From positions 1 to 6,525 of the forward strand of contig JAUIKZ010000054.1 of NCBI GenBank assembly GCA_030433125.1: 6,525 nt of DNA. Direction: 5' to 3'. This document shows, one piece after another, positions 1 through 5,764 of this stretch. How positions within the stretch are numbered: position 1 is the first letter of the stretch; each line of letters opens with the position of its first letter. This DNA is from Alphaproteobacteria bacterium (GTDB taxonomy: Bacteria; Pseudomonadota; Alphaproteobacteria; UBA6184). The notes beneath the pieces are model-generated. The model was not told the DNA's origin. It saw nothing but the letters and a program-made list of their open reading frames with translations, and ran no database searches. Made by a program: the position numbers and the translations under genes.

Positions 1-168
1 CTAATTTACCACTTTTCCCTCTTTGGTTGAATACAACTTACACAATCTATCTGATAGACCCCTAGAAGGCCTGGCAGCCGAACTTGACTTAAATTAGATG
101 CTCACTCTATGTCCTCCCACATCCCTACCAAGTCAGTTATGGGGAGGGAGTAAGAGCAACCTTCAGGC

Positions 169-204
169 AATGGGCCTGGAGCAAATGGCCCATAACGGGC
201 CATT
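169..204. promoter_or_regulatory. Two overlapping, mutually exclusive hairpins downstream of the sapC-like gene
   Basis: Two perfect inverted repeats lie just past the stop codon of the minus-strand SapC gene. One pairs AATGGCCC (184-191) with GGGCCATT (197-204) around a 5-base loop. The other pairs ATGGGCC (170-176) with GGCCCAT (187-193) around a 10-base loop. They share bases 187-191, so only one can form at a time. In the minus-strand transcript the 8-bp hairpin emerges first. Neither is followed by a run of U, so this is not a textbook intrinsic terminator. It may act as an mRNA 3'-end stabiliser or a pause or Rho-dependent end. The pairing is seen directly; the role is inferred. Confidence 0.5.
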
Positions 205-211
205 ACTAAGG

Positions 212-973
212 TTACTGGGCTGGCTTGTCCTCCATTAGGCGATCAGCCGTAGCGTTGATAAGGCGTTGCCAGTTCGACATAGACATGAAATGAGCGTGAA
301 TGAGGAACATGAATCCCTTTTTATGCCAATCTAATACAACATCATCCGGGAGTTCGTTAAACTTTTCTTCGTCGATTACTTGAAAGCCACCAAGGTTAAA
401 CTTCTGCCCAGAGTTCATATTAAACTCGGCATAGTGGCCTTTAAGAAGATCATACTTTTTGAGCTCAGCCGTGAATTGCTCGGTAAGAGTGATATGCTTA
501 TGATAGTCCGTACATACCTTTAAAGCCTGCTTGGACAGCTCCGTTGGTTCATTGTCTTTAAAGAACGGGTTCTCGCCAGACTCTTGCACGGCAGAGGCTT
601 TTTCATCTACGCATAAAACGAGGCGGTTATCATTTTCATTTTCCATAAAAATAAAAGGATAGCGCATAACGTAGGTAGGAATATATGTGTCGGGCTGCCA
701 TTTACCTTCACCATCCACCATTAAATTTTCATTATCACGAATGCCAACCAGCCCAAATGCCACTGGCTTTTCATCTCCCGCAAATACAATAGGGTAAAAC
801 TTTGAGGCCATAGAGAATTCAGGCGCTGTAAGGGGAATAGAGTTTGTTTTTTGTGAAAAACTGAAGTTAGCGCTTCTGACTATCGAGAGTTTACCGTGGC
901 GTTCGGGTGCGAGGGGCACTGGCGCTTGGTAAAAGAGAGGCATATTTTGGTTGTCAGTTGGTTGATTAGTCAT
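212..973 (-). CDS. SapC family protein
   Basis: This 253-residue protein fits the SapC family (Pfam SapC type), named after an S-layer-associated protein and frequent in alphaproteobacteria; its biochemical role is poorly known. Family-like stretches are the N-terminal PLFYQAPVPLAPERHG (residues 12-27), PLTAPEFSMASKFYPIVF (47-64), the aromatic YIPTYVMRYPFIF (97-109) and the C-terminal part from GFQVIDEEKFNELPD (196-210) to SMSNWQRLI (231-239). There is no signal peptide or membrane helix, so it is probably cytosolic or exported by another route. The ATG at 971-973 is preceded by AAGAAGGAA (979-987 on the complement), a good ribosome binding site 5-6 bases away, which supports this start. The gene stands alone, divergent from the ankyrin-like gene. 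It should not be confused with SapC of the SapABCDF peptide transporter, a membrane permease that it does not resemble. Confidence 0.82.
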   Translation of the reverse strand: MTNQPTDNQNMPLFYQAPVPLAPERHGKLSIVRSANFSFSQKTNSIPLTAPEFSMASKFYPIVFAGDEKPVAFGLVGIRDNENLMVDGEGKWQPDTYIPTYVMRYPFIFMENENDNRLVLCVDEKASAVQESGENPFFKDNEPTELSKQALKVCTDYHKHITLTEQFTAELKKYDLLKGHYAEFNMNSGQKFNLGGFQVIDEEKFNELPDDVVLDWHKKGFMFLIHAHFMSMSNWQRLINATADRLMEDKPAQ

Positions 974-999
974 AATTGTTCCTTCTTAATAGTAATCTA

Positions 1000-1028
1000 T
1001 TTTTAACTTAAATTTGGCTGAATTACAA
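1000..1028 (-). promoter_or_regulatory. Candidate sigma-70-type promoter of the SapC gene
   Basis: On the minus strand TTGTAA (complement of 1023-1028) is followed after exactly 17 bases by TAAAAA (complement of 1000-1005). Each hexamer matches the sigma-70 consensus at four of six positions. Transcription would begin near 993 and give a leader of about 20 bases that contains the AAGAAGGAA ribosome binding site. The region is AT-rich, so chance matches are likely. Confidence 0.35.
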
Positions 1029-1334
1029 ATAGAAGCGGAATAAAGCCAGGGCCACCTCATGAAAGCCGTTTCGGAGGGGCTGTTTAAAGCACTTAAACCA
1101 GGGGAAGCCTGGGATGTGCCTGGGGAGTAATGTTTTACTTCTAGAAAATGGTGGAACATTCATAGAAAATATTGAAGCATTGTTTCGGTATGCCTTTAAA
1201 TTCTTGCATTCAGAATAGCGTGGGTACATATATACCCTCCATACTTCAGTAAGCCCCACCTAAAATGGGCGCTATTCCTCACTTTTTTAGTAGCTTTTTG
1301 TTTGCTTGCGTAGCCCCTTGTTTTAGCCCATCCC

Positions 1335-1340
1335 TATAAT
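1335..1340 (+). promoter_or_regulatory. Consensus -10 element upstream of the ankyrin-like gene
   Basis: A perfect TATAAT lies 65 bases upstream of the chosen start of the plus-strand gene. No good -35 box stands at the usual 16-18 base distance; the nearest TTG-containing hexamer, TTGTTT at 1318-1323, is only 11 bases away, and there is no extended -10 TGn motif. It may be a weak or activator-dependent promoter, or a chance match. Confidence 0.35.
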
Positions 1341-1405
1341 AAACACCCTCTTTACTTATGTTTAAAACTTTAGTAAGAATTACTTCCAAAAATGAAGGAA
1401 ATTGC

Positions 1406-2833
1406 ATGTTCAAAAAACTGCTTACTACAACTGTCTTTACTTTTAGTTTAAACCTGGCCGCTGATGCCACCATTTATGGCACCCCCGAAGTTAATTATTC
1501 CATTGATATTATGGGGCAGCCGTCAGCTCAAGAGCTTCCGCTTTCTAGCCTCTCCTCTCAGGATGGCTTGAAAAGTCTCATTTTAGAAAATATTAAAAAA
1601 GTTAAAATAACGGATATCTACGGCGAAGATGAGACCACATTAACACAAGGCAGAAAGCTTTTACTGGCTATTGCTAAGCAAGATTTTGCAACAGCAAAAG
1701 AGCTTCTTGATAACACGCCAGGACTCGGCGTTAAATATAAACAAAAATTAGAGGTTAACCTGTTGGATGTCATTTCGGCGACACTTGAAATCCCTGCTAT
1801 TTTAGCGCTGTTTGCACACCCAGACACAAATTTATTTAAGGATACACTGACCAAACAAGCTGCTGAGCTAGAAGGGGCTTCTACACCGGCGGATCAAAGC
1901 GAAAAACTAAAGCAGCTCTATGCCTTTTTTGCAACAGAGGAGGCGAATGTTTGCACCCGCTTTATGCTTGATCTAGGCGTTAAACCAGATGTAGGCGCTA
2001 ACCCCATAATGCACAACCTGGCATTTGGAAATGCTTTTGGCACTCTAGCCTACCTATTAAACTTAGGCTACAAAGCGACTGTACGAAACGAAAAGAGCGA
2101 AACTTTATTGCACACTCTTTTCGAAAACTACAAGTCACCAGCGGACTCAATTAACCCGAAATTTAAAGGTCAGGCCTCGGCTGAGCTTATTAAACAAATG
2201 ACAGATACTAAAAGCCAATTCTTCATGAACTATCTGGGCGCTATTACCGCATTGCTAACTTCAAAATTAGAAGGTGAAGAAGCAACGAAGTCATTCTTTA
2301 AAGAGGTTTACGCTTTTGCGGTGGAAAAAATAAATACCCCCCTTACTGAAGAGGCCAAAGCCATACGCACCAACATCTTAAAACAAGTAGACTATTCCGC
2401 CCTTAGCCCTATGGTTAGGGAAGCTCTACTATTACTTGTTGCCTATGAGCCGATGACATCATTAAAAGACGTAGCTCAAAAAATTATAGGTGCCCAAGAC
2501 CCAACCGAATTCTGGTCACAAGGCCAGTTTATAGACCGCGTTTTACCCACAGTTACCTATAATTTGTTTCGTGGCTTGGTGGCGCCAGATCCAGAAGCTC
2601 CGCCAACAGATATAATTGAAATGATAAGCTTACTAACAGAAAAAGGAGCCGGCATTAACGAACTGGACCAATGGAGCCTAACCCCATTAGATAGAGCAAC
2701 AACTTTCAACGCTCATGTTGACGTAATTAACGCCCTCAAAGAACGCGGCGCCAAAAAAGCCAGCGATCTGACCGTTGAGGAAAGAGAAGCCGCTGTAAAA
2801 CGTCGTGATGAGGCTATGCATATAGCTGAATAA
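1406..2833 (+). CDS. Secreted protein with degenerate ankyrin-like repeats, function unknown
   Basis: I do not recognise this 475-residue protein as a named family. It begins with a Sec signal peptide: lysines at residues 3-4, a hydrophobic stretch to about residue 19, and a likely cleavage after A-D-A (19-21). The rest is mainly helical. The clearest ankyrin-like unit is near the C terminus (about 402-452: IISLL-like helix pair, then GAGINELDQWSLTPLDRAT, then a second helix pair ending in ERGAK). Less regular ankyrin-like pieces are at about 83-143 and 183-240 (FMLDLGVKPD, then YLLNLGYKATVRNEKSETLL). The last 20 residues are charged. The start at 1406 is chosen because AAGGA (1395-1399) lies 6 bases before it and the signal peptide starts there; an in-frame ATG at 1358 has no ribosome binding site and would bury the signal behind 16 extra residues. 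Likely periplasmic or secreted, binding another protein. The coding stretch is visibly more AT-rich than ftsH. Confidence 0.7.
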   Translation: MFKKLLTTTVFTFSLNLAADATIYGTPEVNYSIDIMGQPSAQELPLSSLSSQDGLKSLILENIKKVKITDIYGEDETTLTQGRKLLLAIAKQDFATAKELLDNTPGLGVKYKQKLEVNLLDVISATLEIPAILALFAHPDTNLFKDTLTKQAAELEGASTPADQSEKLKQLYAFFATEEANVCTRFMLDLGVKPDVGANPIMHNLAFGNAFGTLAYLLNLGYKATVRNEKSETLLHTLFENYKSPADSINPKFKGQASAELIKQMTDTKSQFFMNYLGAITALLTSKLEGEEATKSFFKEVYAFAVEKINTPLTEEAKAIRTNILKQVDYSALSPMVREALLLLVAYEPMTSLKDVAQKIIGAQDPTEFWSQGQFIDRVLPTVTYNLFRGLVAPDPEAPPTDIIEMISLLTEKGAGINELDQWSLTPLDRATTFNAHVDVINALKERGAKKASDLTVEEREAAVKRRDEAMHIAE

Positions 2834-2851
2834 CACCCCTGTCATCAAAGT

Positions 2852-2869
2852 AGCCACCCCAGGGTGGCT
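2852..2869 (+). terminator. Hairpin after the ankyrin-like gene, possible weak terminator
   Basis: AGCCACC (2852-2858) pairs perfectly with GGTGGCT (2863-2869) around the loop CCAG, 18 bases after the stop codon at 2831-2833. The GC-rich stem is right for a terminator, but the following bases (GCCTGCCATC) are not a U run; T-rich sequence appears only near 2888. It is either an inefficient terminator or an mRNA-end stabiliser that separates this gene from ftsH. Confidence 0.45.
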
Positions 2870-2880
2870 GCCTGCCATCA

Positions 2881-3007
2881 TGATTAACTTTTCCCTTTAA
2901 AAAAAATAGCTTTGGTGCCATATTGATACCATATATATCTATACCAACGTTGTTAAGGTTATATTTGCAAATCAATTATAGTATTTAAGTTTAGATAAAG
3001 GCGTTAC
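2881..3007 (+). promoter_or_regulatory. AT-rich leader and ribosome binding site of ftsH
   Basis: After the hairpin behind the ankyrin-like gene, the sequence becomes strongly AT-rich, as expected of a promoter region for ftsH-dedA. ATACCA occurs twice (2926-2931 and 2941-2946) around an ATATATAT palindrome. I could not settle on a pair of -35 and -10 boxes with acceptable spacing, nor on a convincing RpoH heat-shock promoter, although ftsH is heat-induced in many bacteria. The ribosome binding site is AAAGG at 2997-3001, 6 bases before the GTG start at 3008. Confidence 0.4.
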
Positions 3008-4906
3008 GTGAAAAATTTTAATAAGAACACACTTGTTTGGTTAGCTCTTGCTTTGGCAGGCTTTATGCTGTTCAACATATATACAAATCAATCCGATGGC
3101 CCTGTTGCCAAAGAGTGGGCCTACTCCGAATTGATTGCCGCTGCAGAACGCGGCGATGTAGCTGAAGTAAACATACGCCCTGACCAAAAGATCATTTCTA
3201 AAACAAAAAGTGGCGAAATATATAAAACGCAATCGCCCCTCGACCTGCGCCAAGTAGAACGCTTTATGAGCCAAAACGTAAAGGTGGTGGCTGTGCCACA
3301 AGAAGAAGAGTCATTTTTCATGAAACTGCTGGCCAGCTCGCTACCCCTATTGCTCATTATTGCTTTTTGGTTTTTTGCCCTTCGTCACATGCAAGGCGGC
3401 AGTGGCAATCGTGGTTTTGGGTTTAATAAAAACCGCACAAAACTCGTGAGTGACACAAAGCGTGTGAGCTTTAAAGATGTTGCCGGCGCCATAGAAGCCA
3501 AAAAAGATGTAGAAGAAGTGGTGGACTTTTTGCGCTCACCTCAGAAATATCAACGACTCGGCGCTAAAATCCCACGTGGCGTGTTGTTGGTGGGGCCGCC
3601 AGGCACCGGTAAAACCCTTCTCGCGCGGGCTGTAGCGGGTGAGGCCAAAGTGCCTTTCTTTAGCATTTCAGGCTCAGATTTTGTGGAAGTGTTTGTGGGT
3701 GTGGGGGCCAGCCGCGTGCGTGAAATGTTTGAGCAAGGCCGCAAGCATTCACCTTGCATTATCTTTATTGATGAGATCGATGCCGTAGGCCGTCAGCGTG
3801 GTGGCAAGCATGGCGGAGGCAATGATGAACGAGAGCAAACGCTCAATCAGCTTCTTGTTGAAATGGATGGTATGGAAGCCAACGATAATGTGATTATCAT
3901 GGCCGCCACCAACCGCGCGGATGTGCTGGATAAAGCACTGCTTCGCCCCGGGCGTTTTGACCGCCAAGTACATGTAGACCTTCCTAACCAAGAAGACCGC
4001 TTGGCCATTTTAAATGTGCACACGCAAAAGGTGCCATTGGAAGCGAACGTGAACCTACAACGTATGGCTGCGGCCACTGTGGGCTTTTCGGGCGCGCAAC
4101 TAGCGAACCTTGTTAATGAAGCTGCCTTATATGCAGCCCGTCGTGATGCGAAATACGTAGGCTTTCACGACTTCGAAGTAGCCCGTGACAAACTGCTGAT
4201 GGGCCCCGCCCGCACAAGCGCCATGCACGAAGACGAAAAGAAAATGACCGCTTACCATGAGGCCGGCCATGCGTTGATAGCCTATCTTCACCGGAAGTTC
4301 CTTGACCCTATTCATAAAGCCACCATCTTGCCCCGTGGTAACGCCCTTGGCATGGTGCAGTATGTGCCCGAGCGAGACATGAAAAGTACATCACGCAAAA
4401 AGATTCTTTGCTACATGGCCATGGCTTTTGGCGGGCGGGCCGCTGAGGAAATCTTCTTTGGTAAAGACAACGTGTCCACGGGCGCGGCTTCTGACATTAA
4501 ACAAGCCACAAATTACGCTATGAAATATGTGACAGTAGCGGGGCTCAGTGAGGAAATTGGCCCTATTCATTATGAACTAGATCGTTACGGTGAAGGGGCC
4601 ATCGTGTCACCAGAAACGCAAAATCTCATCGACAATGAAGTGAAAAAGCTCCTTACAGCCGCCATGAAAGAAGCGCATGAGCTTATCATTCAGTACAAAG
4701 AACAGCTGATTGCCGTGGCAAAAGCCTTGTTGCAATACGAGACCATCACCGGTGAAGAGATAGCCGACCTTATTGAGGGACGCCCCATTCGCGAAGAAGA
4801 AGCCGAAGCAACACCGGCACCGCAAGCCCCGCGCCCTTCTGACAATGATGCTGAATCTGAGCCAGAAACAGAACAACCAGACGTGGCACCGCAACCACTT
4901 ATTTAA
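3008..4906 (+). CDS. ftsH: ATP-dependent zinc metalloprotease FtsH
   Basis: FtsH is the membrane-anchored AAA+ protease that extracts and degrades damaged membrane proteins and unstable regulators; it works as a hexamer with its catalytic part in the cytoplasm. At 632 residues it has normal length. Order of parts: membrane helix about 8-25, a short periplasmic domain, second membrane helix about 105-125, then the AAA+ module with Walker A GPPGTGKT (196-203), pore loop FVGVG (229-233), Walker B IIFIDEID (251-258) and second region of homology with arginine fingers R313 and R316. The peptidase has the zinc site HEAGH (H417, E418, H421) and the third ligand D496 in TGAASDIKQ. All catalytic residues are present. 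The tail (about 590-632) is acidic and proline-rich. The start is GTG at 3008, with AAAGG 6 bases upstream and the membrane helix directly after it. A DedA gene follows after 13 bases. The tilS and folP/glmM neighbours common in alphaproteobacteria are absent. Confidence 0.98.
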   Translation: MKNFNKNTLVWLALALAGFMLFNIYTNQSDGPVAKEWAYSELIAAAERGDVAEVNIRPDQKIISKTKSGEIYKTQSPLDLRQVERFMSQNVKVVAVPQEEESFFMKLLASSLPLLLIIAFWFFALRHMQGGSGNRGFGFNKNRTKLVSDTKRVSFKDVAGAIEAKKDVEEVVDFLRSPQKYQRLGAKIPRGVLLVGPPGTGKTLLARAVAGEAKVPFFSISGSDFVEVFVGVGASRVREMFEQGRKHSPCIIFIDEIDAVGRQRGGKHGGGNDEREQTLNQLLVEMDGMEANDNVIIMAATNRADVLDKALLRPGRFDRQVHVDLPNQEDRLAILNVHTQKVPLEANVNLQRMAAATVGFSGAQLANLVNEAALYAARRDAKYVGFHDFEVARDKLLMGPARTSAMHEDEKKMTAYHEAGHALIAYLHRKFLDPIHKATILPRGNALGMVQYVPERDMKSTSRKKILCYMAMAFGGRAAEEIFFGKDNVSTGAASDIKQATNYAMKYVTVAGLSEEIGPIHYELDRYGEGAIVSPETQNLIDNEVKKLLTAAMKEAHELIIQYKEQLIAVAKALLQYETITGEEIADLIEGRPIREEEAEATPAPQAPRPSDNDAESEPETEQPDVAPQPLI

Positions 4907-4919
4907 ACTTTAAGAGACT

Positions 4920-5531
4920 ATGGAAGACTTTATTCAAAATTGGGGCTACATAGCCGTACTCCTTGGTTCAGCCGTAGAGGGCGAACTGATTGTTATGCTC
5001 GCGGGGGCCGCCGCCAAATTAGGCCACCTTAACCTACTCACGGTCATGTTTATCGCGTTTTGGGGCACCCTTGTGGCTGACCAACTATGCTTTTACATTG
5101 GCCGCTTTTATGGCCCTACTATCATGAACAAATACCCCATTTTAAAATATAAATCCCGCAGGGTATTTAGCCTACTGCGGAGGTATGATACCTGGTTTAT
5201 TATGTCGTTCCGCTTTATCTATGGCATACGTGTAGCCAGCCCTATTATCATTGGCGCCAGCCAGTTAAGCCCACGGCGCTTTACCTTGCTTAACGTTCCT
5301 GCGGCTTTTATTTGGGCTGTGATTATCCCTATTGTGGGCTATTTGTTAGGCGACGCTCTTAAAATAGTTATGGACAACTTTCACAGGGTGCAACGATATG
5401 TTGTTATTGTGGGCCTGCCCCTCATTGTGTTGGCCTACTTTTTACGCCGCTATTATAAAAAACGCCGCGCTCAATTGGTGGGCCCCAAAAAAACCGGTAT
5501 TGTATTTGGCGAGGGCCATAAAGGAGATTAA
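4920..5531 (+). CDS. DedA family (VTT domain) inner-membrane protein
   Basis: This 203-residue multi-pass membrane protein fits the DedA family, whose members support membrane homeostasis and include transporters or scramblases of lipid carriers such as undecaprenyl phosphate and phospholipids. Family marks seen: an early acidic motif AVEGE (18-22), the G-x-x-x-A-D-Q stretch leading to FYIGRFYG (49-65), and the signature FRFIYGIRVASPIIIGAS (97-114) with R98, G102, R104, P108 and G112, where many homologues have R-F-x-P-G-x-R. Hydrophobic segments are at about 10-32, 39-60, 104-114 (re-entrant-like), 122-145 and 160-176, followed by a basic cytoplasmic end (RRYYKKRR, 176-183). The ATG at 4920 is 13 bases after the ftsH stop, preceded only by a weak AAGAGA site (4912-4917), so translation may be coupled to ftsH. 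The substrate cannot be told from sequence. Confidence 0.9.
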   Translation: MEDFIQNWGYIAVLLGSAVEGELIVMLAGAAAKLGHLNLLTVMFIAFWGTLVADQLCFYIGRFYGPTIMNKYPILKYKSRRVFSLLRRYDTWFIMSFRFIYGIRVASPIIIGASQLSPRRFTLLNVPAAFIWAVIIPIVGYLLGDALKIVMDNFHRVQRYVVIVGLPLIVLAYFLRRYYKKRRAQLVGPKKTGIVFGEGHKGD

Positions 5532-5696
5532 TAGAAAGCGACATTTTCTGAGCGCCATGACGGTATTCTCTCACTAATGGCCGGGAAGCAAGGATGTGAG
5601 CCTGGAGAGCGGAGAGCCCTGCAAAGGTGGGGTTTTCTTAGGTTATCGCCATTTTATGATTAAATGTACTAGTTTCGACATAATCTGACAGAGGTC

Positions 5697-5725
5697 TTGA
5701 AAAAGAGAGAGTTTCCGGTTTTGAT
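5697..5725 (+). promoter_or_regulatory. Candidate transposase promoter in the IS left end
   Basis: TTGAAA (5697-5702, five of six consensus positions) is followed after exactly 17 bases by TTTGAT (5720-5725, four of six). Transcription would begin near 5732, about 33 bases before the transposase ATG. The left arm of the inverted repeat at 5708-5716 falls inside the promoter spacer, so transcripts from this promoter would lack it. Confidence 0.4.
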
Positions 5726-5763
5726 GGGAGTAATAACATTAAAGCAAAAGGAAAGGAAACTCT
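5708..5763 (+). repeat. 9-bp inverted repeat covering the transposase ribosome binding site
   Basis: AGAGTTTCC (5708-5716) is perfectly complementary to GGAAACTCT (5755-5763), separated by 38 bases. The right arm ends one base before the transposase ATG (5765) and contains the proximal GGAAA of its purine-rich ribosome binding region (AAGGAAAGGAAAC, 5748-5760). In a transcript that enters from outside the element the two arms could pair and block ribosome loading. The repeat is seen directly; the regulatory role is inferred from similar arrangements known in IS10 and IS50. Confidence 0.55.
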
Positions 5764-5764
5764 G

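Larger units (their letters stand above)
974..1405. other. 432-base divergent intergenic region without a supported gene
   Basis: This stretch separates the SapC gene (minus strand) from the ankyrin-like gene (plus strand). It holds the ribosome binding sites and candidate promoters of both, annotated separately. An open frame of 78 codons exists on the minus strand (1023-1259), but it starts with GTG, lacks a proper ribosome binding site and has no recognisable protein character. A small inverted repeat CCAGG/CCTGG (1098-1102 and 1108-1112) sits in a GC-rich patch near 1098-1127 that resembles a patch near 5583-5609. No tRNA or known riboswitch is evident. Confidence 0.6.

Noticed and set aside
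1..211. Possible gene fragment at the left edge
   Set aside because: All readable frames off the edge are short and end early, with no ribosome binding site or family character; a tRNA-like T-loop was also sought and not found.
1023..1259. Open frame of 78 codons on the minus strand
   Set aside because: It begins with GTG, has no properly spaced ribosome binding site, shows no domain or family character, and overlaps the candidate SapC promoter.
1318..1340. TTGTTT and TATAAT as a complete promoter
   Set aside because: The spacer is only 11 bases, too short for sigma-70 RNA polymerase; only the -10 element is kept, at low confidence.
1358..1405. Upstream in-frame ATG of the ankyrin-like gene at 1358
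   Set aside because: No ribosome binding site precedes it, and the 16 added residues would mask a clear signal peptide that starts at 1406 behind AAGGA.
5533..5549. AGAAA/TTTCT hairpin as a terminator for ftsH-dedA
   Set aside because: The stem is only 5 A/T-rich pairs with a 7-base loop and no U run; no convincing terminator is visible behind dedA.
5617..5640. CCC...GGGG followed by TTTTC as a terminator
   Set aside because: The stem is at most 3-4 pairs with mismatches, so the T run alone does not make an intrinsic terminator.
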